Positions 45,860 through 55,046 of a stretch of 64,000 nucleotides of DNA are shown here, piece by piece. The stretch's first letter is position 1, and the number at the start of each line of letters is the position of its first letter. The DNA lies in assembly GCF_017888565.1 (NCBI RefSeq), contig NZ_JAGHFX010000094.1:1-64000 (forward strand). The letters are read 5' to 3'. This DNA is from Clostridium sp. (GTDB lineage: Bacteria; Bacillota; Clostridia; Clostridiales; Clostridiaceae). Under the pieces are notes generated by a model that worked only from the letters and a program-made list of their open reading frames with translations, searched no databases and was not told the DNA's origin. The translations under genes were made by a program, and so were the position numbers.

Positions 45860-45897
45860 ATACTAGTATTAAGGATAGTAATCCTTAATACTAGTAT
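45860..45897 (-). terminator. 17-bp perfect palindromic terminator
   Basis: ATACTAGTATTAAGGAT pairs perfectly with its inverse (45881-45897) over a 4-nt loop; TTACTTAA outside also pairs. It lies downstream of the BMP lipoprotein gene. Confidence 0.7.
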
Positions 45898-45926
45898 AAA
45901 CCTTAAGTAAACGTTATATCAAGTCA

Positions 45927-46979
45927 TTATTGTACTTTAAATTCTAATACTTCTTCTTTTATCTTAGGAATTTCAAATTTTTCTCTAATTACTTCACTTT
46001 TATAATTATTTATTAATTTAATAGTTTCTTTATCTAATATTGACTCGTTCATAATTACTTCAATAGTATTTTCTTTTAAACCTTCATTTATTTTATTAAC
46101 TTCTCCACTCTTAAACATTCCATCATTTGCCTCTGATATACTTTCATAAAGAATATCATCAAATCTAATTACTAAAGATGCAAGTGAATTATCTTTATAA
46201 TCACTATAAACCTCTTGTGCATTCATACCGCTATTAATTACATACTTTCCTTTTTCCTTAGCTGCTTTAAAAACCCCTTCTGAAGCTCTACCTGCAGCTG
46301 TTAGAATAACTTCACAACCTTTATCATAAAGTTCTATTGCTTCCTCGTATGCTAAATCAATATTTGCACAATCTTCAACATATCTTACATTTTCTCCTGA
46401 TAATAACTTTGGTAATGCTTTTGAATTAGTTACTTTAACTCCTGCCATATACCCTGATAATAATAATTTATTTCGTTCATTATCTTTAATAGCTATATAA
46501 CCAACTTCTTTATTAGAGCTTCTTTTTCCCGCAATAGCTCCTACCAAAAATCCACCCTCTTCATATTTAAAATCCACATTTTGTACATTACTTTCTCTTA
46601 TTTTATTTGTAGTAACTACAAACCTCTTGTCTCTATAATTGGTGGCAGCTTCATTAACTATATTTTTAAACTCTTCACCAACTACAATTATTAAATCATT
46701 ACTTTTAGCTGCTTTTATAAATTGCTTTTGAAAATTTGCCTCATCGTCTTTATCTATTTCTATAGTAGTTAATCGAATATTATCTTCTATAATAGATTTA
46801 TTTATTCCATTTAACCCTAATTGATTAAGCCCTTTATCTTCTAAGCAACCTTTATTAACAACATAAGCTACTTTTAATTTATCTAAATCTATTATGTGAC
46901 TATTGAGAACTCCACAACCTGTAAGCATTAAAGTTAAATATATGCTTAGAGTTAGTAAAAATAGTTTTTGTTTTTTCAC
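45927..46979 (-). CDS. BMP family substrate-binding lipoprotein
   Basis: A 350-aa basic membrane protein-type solute-binding lipoprotein, similar to the Med/purine nucleoside receptor group. The signal peptide MKKQKLFLLTLSIYLTLMLT ends at Cys22 (lipobox LTGC). The family motif GEEFKNIVNEAATNY and the region KYEEGGFLVGAIAGKRSSNKEVGYIA are present. GTG at 46979 follows GGAAGGTGGTTTCA; a GTG three codons upstream lies inside that site. No permease or ATPase gene is adjacent, so it may act with a distant transporter or as a sensor. Confidence 0.8.
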   Translation of the reverse strand: MKKQKLFLLTLSIYLTLMLTGCGVLNSHIIDLDKLKVAYVVNKGCLEDKGLNQLGLNGINKSIIEDNIRLTTIEIDKDDEANFQKQFIKAAKSNDLIIVVGEEFKNIVNEAATNYRDKRFVVTTNKIRESNVQNVDFKYEEGGFLVGAIAGKRSSNKEVGYIAIKDNERNKLLLSGYMAGVKVTNSKALPKLLSGENVRYVEDCANIDLAYEEAIELYDKGCEVILTAAGRASEGVFKAAKEKGKYVINSGMNAQEVYSDYKDNSLASLVIRFDDILYESISEANDGMFKSGEVNKINEGLKENTIEVIMNESILDKETIKLINNYKSEVIREKFEIPKIKEEVLEFKVQ

Positions 46980-47053
46980 TGAAACCACCTTCCTTTTTAC
47001 TTTATGTTACCCAAATAAATATATAAAAATTCAGTTTGTATTTTTGTAAATAA

Positions 47054-47085
47054 AAAAAGATAAAGAATTTAATCTTTATCTTTTT
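47054..47085 (-). terminator. Terminator after the second degV gene
   Basis: AAAAAGATAAAGA pairs with TCTTTATCTTTTT over a 6-nt loop, followed on the minus strand by TTATTTAC. It lies between degV and the BMP gene. Confidence 0.75.
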
Positions 47086-47205
47086 GATTTAATATTAAAA
47101 ATTATTTATTGTTAAAAATTATTTATTATTCCACAAAATCATTTTATAACCTTAGAATTTTAACTTTAAATTTTAATTTTTAAAGTATTCATGGATACTT
47201 TAAAC

Positions 47206-48042
47206 TTATTTACTCATAAAAAACAATCCGCTTACTTTTGTTCCAGAGTGTATTCCAACTGCACAACCTGGTTTTGTTTCAATATATTTTATATTGTTAT
47301 CAACTAAATATTTCTTAAGTTCACCCTTCATTTCTGGGCTTTCTATTTCAATTAATATAACTGGTTCATTTTTATCTGGATTACTTGATTCATAGTCTGA
47401 TATTATTTTCTTTAATGCTTTTTTATTTCCTCTTACTTTATCTTTTGCAGTCATCATCCCATTTTCGAATCCAATTATAACTCTAAGACCTAATGCAGTT
47501 CCAATTGCACCTGCTGTCTTTGATATTCTTCCGCCTCTAACTAGATTTTCTAATGATTCAAAGCATAATGATGCATTCATTTTAGGTATCATAGTTAGTA
47601 ATTCTTCCTTTATATCTTCCGCACTTAAACCCTTATCCCTGAGTTCACAAGCCTTTAGAACAAAAAATCCTTGAGCAGATGTTATAACTTGTGTATCTAC
47701 TATAACTATGTCCTCAGACTCAATCATATCTTTTGCAATACATGCAGAATTATATGTTCCACTCATATTAGATGACATAAGTATCGCTAAAACTTTATAT
47801 CCTTCATCTAAATGCTTTCTAAAAATTTCTTCAAATCTAATAGGAGTTATTTGTGCTGTTGTTGGAAGTATTTTCTCTCTTTGTATTTTTTCTTGCATTT
47901 GTTCTAAATTAATTTCTTCTCTATCAATATAACTTTTATCACCAAAATTAATTAAAACGGGTATAACTTCTATATCATTTTGTCTAATTAACTCTTCTGG
48001 AAGATCTAAACAACTATCTGTTAATATTTTTATTTTTTCCAC
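47206..48042 (-). CDS. DegV family fatty-acid-binding protein (second)
   Basis: A 278-aa paralogue of the DegV protein at 35102, with KILTDSCLDLPEELI, LPTTAQITPIRF, LMSSNMSGTYNSACIAKDM, LVRGGRISKTAGAIG and the C-terminal GCAVGIHSGTKVSG. GTG start after GGGGGAATAGAA. It lies 16 bp downstream of trmL in the same direction, so probably co-transcribed. It likely carries fatty acids of a different chain type than the first copy. Confidence 0.9.
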   Translation of the reverse strand: MEKIKILTDSCLDLPEELIRQNDIEVIPVLINFGDKSYIDREEINLEQMQEKIQREKILPTTAQITPIRFEEIFRKHLDEGYKVLAILMSSNMSGTYNSACIAKDMIESEDIVIVDTQVITSAQGFFVLKACELRDKGLSAEDIKEELLTMIPKMNASLCFESLENLVRGGRISKTAGAIGTALGLRVIIGFENGMMTAKDKVRGNKKALKKIISDYESSNPDKNEPVILIEIESPEMKGELKKYLVDNNIKYIETKPGCAVGIHSGTKVSGLFFMSK

Positions 48043-48058
48043 TTCTATTCCCCCTAAT

Positions 48059-48520
48059 TTATTTCATTTCAGGAAAACCTATTTGCCTTAAAGCTTCATA
48101 TGTAACAATTGCAACTGTATTTGAAATATTTAAGCTTCTAGTACTTGTTTTAATCATTGGCACTCTTATTCCTTCATGATTGTTATGTACTTCTTCTGGA
48201 ACTCCTGAAGACTCTCTACCAAACATTATAAAATCTCCTTCTTTAAATGAAGCTTCATCATAATGCACGCCACCATGAGTAGTTGCTAAAAAAATTCTTT
48301 CATTTCCATATTTTTTCATAAATTCTTCATAGCTTTCATGCATTTCAAGCTTTAATTCGCTCCAATAATCTAATCCAGCACGTTTTACTTGTTTATCATC
48401 TATCTTAAAGCCCATAGGTTTAATTAAATGTAGTGTTGAATTCGTCAAAACACAAGTTCTTGCAATATTGCCTGTATTTTGTGGTATTTCTGGTTGGTAT
48501 AAAACTATATTTAAATTCAA
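48059..48520 (-). CDS. trmL: tRNA (cytidine(34)-2'-O)-methyltransferase TrmL
   Basis: A 153-aa SPOUT methyltransferase modifying the wobble base of tRNA-Leu. The knot region is complete: PEIPQNTGNIARTC at the N-terminus, FMFGRESSGVPEEV in the middle, and IKTSTRSLNISNTVAIVTYEALRQIGFPEM at the end. The start is TTG, after CGGAGGTAAGAAAA. It precedes the second degV gene. Confidence 0.93.
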   Translation of the reverse strand: MNLNIVLYQPEIPQNTGNIARTCVLTNSTLHLIKPMGFKIDDKQVKRAGLDYWSELKLEMHESYEEFMKKYGNERIFLATTHGGVHYDEASFKEGDFIMFGRESSGVPEEVHNNHEGIRVPMIKTSTRSLNISNTVAIVTYEALRQIGFPEMK

Positions 48521-48540
48521 TTTTCTTACCTCCGATTAAA

Positions 48541-48566
48541 AAAGCAAGATGAAATCATCTTACTTT
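48541..48566 (-). terminator. Terminator after the SPL-family gene
   Basis: AAAGCAAGATGA pairs with TCATCTTACTTT with one mismatch and a 2-nt loop, followed on the minus strand by TTTTAATCGG. Confidence 0.55.
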
Positions 48567-48645
48567 AGTAAAACTATATAAAAAATGATACTATATGAAA
48601 CTTCATTAGTCAAAGTATTTAGTATTTATTAACAGAATATTTTCT

Positions 48646-49650
48646 TTATATTATATACAAAATACTATCATCTCCAAATGAGCTTTTAATTCTTTCCGCA
48701 AAAAAATCTTTTATTAATTTAATTTCTTCATCTTTATAAATATATTTTCCATATCCAAATTGACCATATTTAAACTTTCTCATTTCTTTATCCATAGGTA
48801 GTGTAGAATTTTTGTATATTTCTAAAATATTATTTTTAGCTCTTTCAGTAAATCTATGGGATATTACTTCAAATTTTATATCCTCACCTTTAAATTCGCT
48901 TTCTATTTTATCTAAAAGTTTACTATAATCTTCCTTCCAAGTATCATACAAAAATACTGGAGCTATTATAAATCCCACATCATATCCATCATTTCTAACT
49001 CTTTTAGCAGCTTCTATTCTCTTATCTGCACTATCAGTTCTATGTTCGTATTTTTTTACTATCTCTTGTGAGTTTATGCTAAATCTAATTGTCGTATGAT
49101 TATTATGCTGTAGTCCTATAAATGGTTCTACTTCTGAATACTTACTAACAAATCTAAAAGCAGTATTATCATTTTTCCCAAAGGCCTCAATAGCTTTACT
49201 TAATCCATGGGTATAAACTTCTACAGGAATTGGATCTGAAGTTGCTGAACCTTCAAAAATAGTTATGTATGGTAATCTTTCATTTGCATATTCAAAAGCT
49301 CTACTTAAAATATCCTCTATATCTACATAAATTTTAATATACGGCCTTTTACCTAGCTGTGTATTTAAATAGCAATACTCACACATTCCCATGCATCCAC
49401 TAACTAGAGGAAGTTGATAGTGTGCAGAGGGTTTGCAACTTTGAAATTTAGTTTTCCCTTTGACCCCCACTACTAATGTCCTCTTACCATCAAAATATTT
49501 TTTTACATCATCATCCTTAGGTCCATTTACTCTTCCTGTCTTATTTACTTCAACCGTTATTCCTTGATTATTAAATCTCTCAAATAATTCTTTTCCCAAC
49601 TGAAAATTTAACGCTTTCTCCTCGAAAACTACTCTTTGTGGTATAAACAT
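48646..49650 (-). CDS. Spore photoproduct lyase-family radical SAM protein
   Basis: A 334-aa radical SAM enzyme. The iron-sulfur triad is CMGMCEYC (C86, C90, C93). The next segment, LPYITIFEGSATSDPIPVE, aligns with the B. subtilis SplB motif AACTSD that holds the catalytic Cys141, but here the Cys is Ala136. Other SPL features (SAHYQLPLVSGC, RFSINSQEIV, FKYGQFGYGKYIY) are present. ATG follows CGAGGTGATATT. If the missing Cys is real, it may use a different hydrogen donor, or repair another lesion. Related Cys-free paralogues exist, so the gene symbol splB is not applied. Confidence 0.8.
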   Translation of the reverse strand: MFIPQRVVFEEKALNFQLGKELFERFNNQGITVEVNKTGRVNGPKDDDVKKYFDGKRTLVVGVKGKTKFQSCKPSAHYQLPLVSGCMGMCEYCYLNTQLGKRPYIKIYVDIEDILSRAFEYANERLPYITIFEGSATSDPIPVEVYTHGLSKAIEAFGKNDNTAFRFVSKYSEVEPFIGLQHNNHTTIRFSINSQEIVKKYEHRTDSADKRIEAAKRVRNDGYDVGFIIAPVFLYDTWKEDYSKLLDKIESEFKGEDIKFEVISHRFTERAKNNILEIYKNSTLPMDKEMRKFKYGQFGYGKYIYKDEEIKLIKDFFAERIKSSFGDDSILYII

Positions 49651-49704
49651 AATATCACCTCGTAATTATTATGCTTATATAAAATCTTTAAATACTTTTT
49701 ATAT

Positions 49705-50541
49705 CTAAAGTTTAAAAAATTTTTTTATAGCTTTTTCCACCCCATTTTCAATATTAGTATCAGTAATGTAATCTGCTAATTTTTTCACTGGTTCTATTGC
49801 ATTTCCCATAGCAACTCCAACTCCAGCATATTCAATCATAGATAGATCATTTTCATTATCACCTATACATATAATTTCTTCTCTTTTAAAACCATAATAA
49901 TTTGCTAAGGCTTTTACAGCATTCCCCTTAGATGCACCTTTACTATTAATTTCAACGCTTCTTTTTCCTGCGCCATAATATACTATACCATTAAAATTAT
50001 CTAGCTGTTTTTTAACTTTTAAAATTTTCTCTGGTTTTATTGAAAAAGCTATACATTTAGTTATTTTCCCATGATTTTTTCTAAAAAAGTCTTTCCACTT
50101 ATCTATATTATTTATAACATAATAATTTATTTTTAAATTATCATATCCTATTTGCTTTGTCATATATAATTTGGTTCCAAGCTCTGTAATTTTATTACTA
50201 CAATATATACTATCTAAAGTATAAAAATGAAAATACATTTTCATTTCATATAATTTTTCAACTAATTTAATACATTCCTCAGTTTCTATCGGCTTTTCAT
50301 ATATAACTTTGTTTGTATTTTTTTCTCTAACAATAGCTCCATTTGCAGCAATAACAGGTGATTCAACCCCCAAAAGATGTGAGTAATAGGCTGCATTATT
50401 ATAAATTCTTCCTGTAGTTACTACTATTTCCACACCCTCTTCGTGAATTTTTTTTATTATTTCTTTACTTTCTTTAGATATTTCTTTTCCTTTACCTAGT
50501 AAAGTTCCATCCATATCAATACAAACCATTTTGTATTCCAT
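49705..50541 (-). CDS. Cof-type HAD hydrolase
   Basis: A 278-aa Cof/IIB-subfamily HAD phosphatase. Motif I is CIDMDGTLLGKG (catalytic Asp), motif II VTTGRIYNNAAYY, motif III includes SKGNAVKALANYYG and motif IV CIGDNENDLSMIEYAGVGVAMGNA. Likely dephosphorylates a sugar phosphate or cofactor; substrate not predictable. ATG follows AAAGGAGCATTTT. It is on its own between the SPL-like and VanW genes. Confidence 0.92.
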   Translation of the reverse strand: MEYKMVCIDMDGTLLGKGKEISKESKEIIKKIHEEGVEIVVTTGRIYNNAAYYSHLLGVESPVIAANGAIVREKNTNKVIYEKPIETEECIKLVEKLYEMKMYFHFYTLDSIYCSNKITELGTKLYMTKQIGYDNLKINYYVINNIDKWKDFFRKNHGKITKCIAFSIKPEKILKVKKQLDNFNGIVYYGAGKRSVEINSKGASKGNAVKALANYYGFKREEIICIGDNENDLSMIEYAGVGVAMGNAIEPVKKLADYITDTNIENGVEKAIKKFFKL

Positions 50542-50660
50542 AAAATGCTCCTTTATTCACCTTTTCATATTATTATAATATCATTCTGATGTATTTTCGA
50601 CAATAAGCTTAACAGCTTAATAACATTTATTATTCCTATTTAATACAAAATAATAAAAAA

Positions 50661-50715
50661 AGAATGGATTAATAAAATGTCCTTAACATATGGGCCATTT
50701 TATTAATCCATTTTC
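50661..50715 (-). terminator. VanW terminator
   Basis: AATGGATTAATAAAATG pairs with CATTTTATTAATCCATT over a 16-nt loop; on the minus strand a TTTTTTTATTATTT run follows. Confidence 0.85.
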
Positions 50716-50717
50716 TA

Positions 50718-52178
50718 TTATTGATTTGGTTTTTGATCTCCAGCCGGAGCTTGTGGTTTATCAGTTGGTTTTTGAGGTGTCTCTTTCTTTTTAGTTCCTC
50801 TTTTTATAACTGTATCTGTTGTTAAATAAACATCTGTAGCTATAAACTCTCTATCAACTTCAACACCATTTTCATATGTTATTTGATAAGAGCTTGCCTT
50901 ATATCCTGGCATTCCATAAGATACAACTTTTTCAGTGCCTGCTTCCATAGTTGGATCATCTTCATACTTAACTTCTGGATTATATTTTTCATGAACTTCA
51001 TTTACAAGTTCATAAGTTTTTCCACCCATAGCTTCTACATTACCATATATATTAAATGAAGCTGTTCCTCCTCCTACATATCCTTGAATATAAACTGGAA
51101 AATCATATGAGTTCTTAAATTTATAATCTATAACACCATTTGCAACCGTTGCATCCAATCCAGGTTCTGAATAAGAAACTGTTAATGAGTGATTCATCCT
51201 CTCAGTTGATCTTAAGTTTGCTCTCATTGCTGCTCTATAAAGAGTTGTTGATATCTGACATATTCCTCCGCCGTAATCCGGTACAATTTCATTACCAATA
51301 TATGTATTAGCTTTTTCATATCCCTTGTCTGGAGTTGTATCTCCAATTAATTCATTATAGCTAAACTCTTCTCCTGGCATTACAATTGTTCCATTAATAA
51401 CTTGAGAGGCAATCTCCATATTTTTAACTCTACCATCTCCAGTATCTTTATAACTACTACTATAGCCACTTATCTTTCCAGTTATTTTATTTAAATCCTC
51501 TGCTTTTACTTTTGCTTGTTCTTCTTTTAAATCAAATGTTAATTCTACAATGCTAGTTGGATTTCCATTAATATTTTCTATTAATTTATTATGAAGTTCT
51601 TCTTCATCTATTTTCTTTCCAACAACTTCTGGTGTAACAACTATGTTTCCTGAATTTATTTCAATAGTAGCATCTTTAGGTGCAACATTTACTTCTGCCC
51701 TAACTTTTTCCTCAAAAGACTTTAAACTTTCTTCATCATATGTAATCTTAGCTTCTATGTTAATATCATCATTATTTTTAATTAATGAATTTTTAGCAAA
51801 CATTCCACTATCTTTGCCGTAATTAAAAGCTTCTTCTGCTATCACTTCTGTGTCATACTTAGGATTTATTTCACTATAGGGCAATTCTAACTTCTTGTCA
51901 CCAACCAAAACACTTAACTTCTTGTCCATAATAAGACCTGATAGTTTTTCATCTAAAGATTCGATAGCTTCTTCTTTACTTAAGCCACCTAAATCAACAC
52001 CATATACACTAACTCCTGGATAAACTTTATTTTCCCATGCTGCTACTCTATTATTTACTGAAAAAATATAACCTATGATTCCTACTATAACTACTATAGT
52101 TATAGTTATTGCAGCTATTATTGTATTTTTATTTTTAGGAGATATTATTTTTTTCTTATCTTTTTTTTGTTCCTCCAA
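50718..52178 (-). CDS. VanW family protein with peptidoglycan-binding-like domain
   Basis: A 486-aa envelope protein. An N-terminal signal anchor (TIIAAITITIVVIVGIIGYIF, about residues 18-38) is followed by a PG_binding_4-type repeat region (to about 215, YPGVSVYGVDLGGLSKEEAIE) and the VanW domain (GEEFSYNELIGDTTPDKGYEKANTYIGNEIVPDYGGGICQISTTLYRAAMRANL). A basic, Pro-rich C-terminal tail ends QKPTDKPQAPAGDQKPNQ. TTG at 52178, after AAAGGAG, is preferred to a GTG inside the ribosome binding site. Role in the cell wall is unknown; the van name is historic and does not imply vancomycin resistance. Confidence 0.88.
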   Translation of the reverse strand: MEEQKKDKKKIISPKNKNTIIAAITITIVVIVGIIGYIFSVNNRVAAWENKVYPGVSVYGVDLGGLSKEEAIESLDEKLSGLIMDKKLSVLVGDKKLELPYSEINPKYDTEVIAEEAFNYGKDSGMFAKNSLIKNNDDINIEAKITYDEESLKSFEEKVRAEVNVAPKDATIEINSGNIVVTPEVVGKKIDEEELHNKLIENINGNPTSIVELTFDLKEEQAKVKAEDLNKITGKISGYSSSYKDTGDGRVKNMEIASQVINGTIVMPGEEFSYNELIGDTTPDKGYEKANTYIGNEIVPDYGGGICQISTTLYRAAMRANLRSTERMNHSLTVSYSEPGLDATVANGVIDYKFKNSYDFPVYIQGYVGGGTASFNIYGNVEAMGGKTYELVNEVHEKYNPEVKYEDDPTMEAGTEKVVSYGMPGYKASSYQITYENGVEVDREFIATDVYLTTDTVIKRGTKKKETPQKPTDKPQAPAGDQKPNQ

Positions 52179-52380
52179 CTGCCCCACTCCTTTTCTAAAT
52201 CAGCATAATAAAAATTATAAAAATAATACTTTTTCCTATAATTATAGTATTACTATATCATTAATATTATATTATATTCTACAGTTTATTTTAATATATT
52301 TATATGAATAAAATAATTCACTTTAATTAAATACTTAACAAAAAAATTCATATTTTTTTATCAAATAAGTATAAATAATT

Positions 52381-52424
52381 AAAGCCTATAATATTATAAT
52401 TAACTTTAATATTATAAGCTTTTT
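52381..52424 (-). terminator. GH25 gene terminator
   Basis: AAAGCCTATAATATTA pairs with TAATATTATAAGCTTT with one mismatch over a 10-nt loop. It lies 47 bp after the stop. Confidence 0.7.
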
Positions 52425-52470
52425 AAACTAATTTTATTTCTAATATTTTAATATTTTAATGTAAACCATA

Positions 52471-53412
52471 CTATACAGTAACTCTACTTCTAATCCTTGA
52501 TGTTTCTCCATCATAGTCAAAAGCTTCTATAGTTACATTTACAGGTGAAGTTGTTTTAACAGGTAATTCGGATAATCTTATTTGGAAACTTGTGTCGTCT
52601 TTTCCTACTGTTCCTATCCAATATCCATTTACAAAAATATTGTATCCTAATAAATCTACATCATCATTTTTTCTCCATGAAACCTTTAATAATCCACCTT
52701 CCTTAACAGCTCTTAAATCTCTTACTTGTCTTGGCTGCATAAGTAAATCTAAATTATCTGGTCCCCAATTGGCATCAACAGGATTGCCTACTCCATTAAC
52801 AACTTGCCCTTCACTAAACTGCCATATTCTCCATCTTGTCCAACCACCTAAATTAGGAGGATATGGTGGATTAACTGGAATATTTGTATACATAGCTATC
52901 CATAAAGGCATATTTTTAAGTGGTTGTGATCCATTTGGTAATTTAAAATCATCATATAGTTCTATAAAAAAAGCTCCTGTATATAACATTAGTCTTCTTC
53001 TAGTTTTTCTCTCGAACCTCTTCCTAAATCTATCTACCCAATCAATTAATGCTTTTGTACTTATTTTGTTATCTATAGGTGCTTCAACGTCTACTACTGG
53101 AAATAAATCTCCGTAATCTTTTTCTCCAAAACCTTCCTGTAATATGTCTATGAAGTCATCACATTGGGAATCTGCAGTAGTCAAATCATACGAAGGTAAA
53201 GCATAATGATATGCTCCTACTGGTATTCCATAATCTCTAGCTGCTTTAGCAAATTCTAAGAATCTCCTATCAACTCTAAATCTTCCTGACCCTGAACCTG
53301 ATGATCTCAGATACAAAAAATCTATTGTTCTTGCTAGAGTTTGAAAATTAACATCTTGTGTATATTCATTTATGTCTATTCCAAATCTACTATTAGGGTT
53401 TTTATTTTGCAT
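52471..53412 (-). CDS. GH25-type muramidase with a C-terminal Fn3-like domain
   Basis: A 313-aa predicted lysozyme-like hydrolase. The family 25 fold is seen in GIDINEYTQDVNF (D13), DFLYLRSSG, GIPVGAYHYALPSYD and the catalytic pair VVDVEAP (D108, E110), then WIAMYTNIP and WRIWQFSEGQV. The last 90 residues (LRAVKEGGLLKVSWRKNDDVDLLGYNIFVNG...) form a fibronectin type III-like module. There is no signal peptide, so it may act inside the spore or mother cell, or be released by lysis. ATG follows TTGGAGGAAAA. A phage or spore-lysis role cannot be distinguished. Confidence 0.85.
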   Translation of the reverse strand: MQNKNPNSRFGIDINEYTQDVNFQTLARTIDFLYLRSSGSGSGRFRVDRRFLEFAKAARDYGIPVGAYHYALPSYDLTTADSQCDDFIDILQEGFGEKDYGDLFPVVDVEAPIDNKISTKALIDWVDRFRKRFERKTRRRLMLYTGAFFIELYDDFKLPNGSQPLKNMPLWIAMYTNIPVNPPYPPNLGGWTRWRIWQFSEGQVVNGVGNPVDANWGPDNLDLLMQPRQVRDLRAVKEGGLLKVSWRKNDDVDLLGYNIFVNGYWIGTVGKDDTSFQIRLSELPVKTTSPVNVTIEAFDYDGETSRIRSRVTV

Positions 53413-53480
53413 TTTTCCTCCAAGAAAAATATTCTCTATATTAGTTTATTACGCTTATTCCTAAAGGTTACTTGTATTTA

Positions 53481-55046
53481 TTATCTAATTACTTTTAACT
53501 TTATAAAGAAGCTTACATCATTACCAACGCATTCAGCCCATATATTACCATTATGCAGATCTATTATATTTTTAGATATGGCAAGACCTAGCCCGCTTCC
53601 TTTTGTATTAGAGTTTCTTGCTTCATCTACTCTATAAAACCTATCAAACAATCTTTCTACTTTTTCTTTCGGTATATGTTCCCCTCTGTTTCTTATAACA
53701 ATATTTACAAATCCATTATTTTCATATGCAGATACTATTACATTTCCTGGCTTAAATGAATACTTAATTGCATTTGAAAACAGATTTTCAAATACTCTAA
53801 CCATTTTCCCTGCATCGATTTCTACCATACATTTTTCATCTACAAACTTTTTAACTACTTCTACTTCGTTTTCTTCAAATACAGGAATATATTCTTCTAT
53901 TATTTGAGATAGAAATTCAACTATATTTACTTTGTTTTTTTCTAAAACTATTCCTTTATTATTAAGCTTTGTATATTCAAATAAATCTTCTATTAATTCC
54001 TTAAGTTGATTTGATTTGTTAAAGGCTATATTCAAATACTCCTTCATCATATTCTCATCTTCATATTTGCCATCTTTAACAAGTCCTATATATCCCATTA
54101 CAGAGGTTAAAGGAGTTCTTAAATCGTGGGAGACATTTGTTATAAGCTCACTTTTAGTCTTTTCAGCTCTTCTTTCTCCTTCAATTCTATTTTGTATTTC
54201 AGATGCCATATTATTTATATTTTCAGCTAATTTCTTTATTTCATCTTTTCCCTTTTCTTCTATCCTATATGATAAATCCCCATTTGATATAATTCTTAAC
54301 CCTGACGCTATTTCTTCTATATACTTCATTTTCTTATTTGTTACTATAATAAATACAGATATAAACATAATAACAGCTAATACTAGCGCTAAAAATGAAT
54401 TTTCATCTACATAATAGTCATATGATATATAAGGTACAGGTATCTTTGAATATATAAGATAAGCCCTATCTGATCCTATATTTACTGGATAAAGAAATAC
54501 TCGTTCACTTCCGTCTTCTGCTACAGAATTGCTTTTATCTATAATTGCATATATATCTAATTTTTCTTGAAATTCACCATTAACCTTAAATAATATTTTT
54601 CCATCTAAATCAGTCAAATAAATTTTAGCTTTTCCATCATTATATCTATTTAATACTTCTTTTATTTTCTCTTCTTCTTTAATGCTTTCTATTTCATGGC
54701 CATATTCTCCACTTAATTCCTTTGCAATAGAGTTAGCCTGTGATTGAACTTCTCCAGTATCATATTCAAGATTTGTTATTGTTTTATTTTTCGATAAGAC
54801 ATTGTTAGCAAATCCATAAAACATAAAAGCTGCAAAAAAACATATAGCAAAAACAAGCATTAATTCAAACCTTATACTTTTTTCTATTCTCATATAGATC
54901 CACTCTAAAGTTTCTCTAATTTTAATTCCTAACCTTGAATTATAGAATTTATAAAAAATTTTTAAGATTAAGTTTCTTATCCCCTTTATCAGCCCAACTC
55001 TTTCTTTCTTAACTTTCTCTTTTTTCGTTTTCTTTTTACCTATCAA
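53481..55046 (-). CDS. Sensor histidine kinase (VanS/PhoR-like)
   Basis: A 521-aa membrane kinase. Two helices (about 62-80 and 217-235) enclose an extracellular sensor of about 135 residues; a HAMP linker (NGDLSYRIEEKGKDEIKKLAENIN) leads to the H-box VSHDLRTPLTSVMGY with H308, then the ATPase motifs N-box NLFSNAIKYSF and GSGLGLAISKNIID. The start is TTG, overlapping the response regulator end by 11 bp. A long basic cytoplasmic N-terminal tail (about 60 residues) is unusual. Pairs with the regulator at 55036; signal unknown, probably cell-envelope related. Confidence 0.92.
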   Translation of the reverse strand: MIGKKKTKKEKVKKERVGLIKGIRNLILKIFYKFYNSRLGIKIRETLEWIYMRIEKSIRFELMLVFAICFFAAFMFYGFANNVLSKNKTITNLEYDTGEVQSQANSIAKELSGEYGHEIESIKEEEKIKEVLNRYNDGKAKIYLTDLDGKILFKVNGEFQEKLDIYAIIDKSNSVAEDGSERVFLYPVNIGSDRAYLIYSKIPVPYISYDYYVDENSFLALVLAVIMFISVFIIVTNKKMKYIEEIASGLRIISNGDLSYRIEEKGKDEIKKLAENINNMASEIQNRIEGERRAEKTKSELITNVSHDLRTPLTSVMGYIGLVKDGKYEDENMMKEYLNIAFNKSNQLKELIEDLFEYTKLNNKGIVLEKNKVNIVEFLSQIIEEYIPVFEENEVEVVKKFVDEKCMVEIDAGKMVRVFENLFSNAIKYSFKPGNVIVSAYENNGFVNIVIRNRGEHIPKEKVERLFDRFYRVDEARNSNTKGSGLGLAISKNIIDLHNGNIWAECVGNDVSFFIKLKVIR

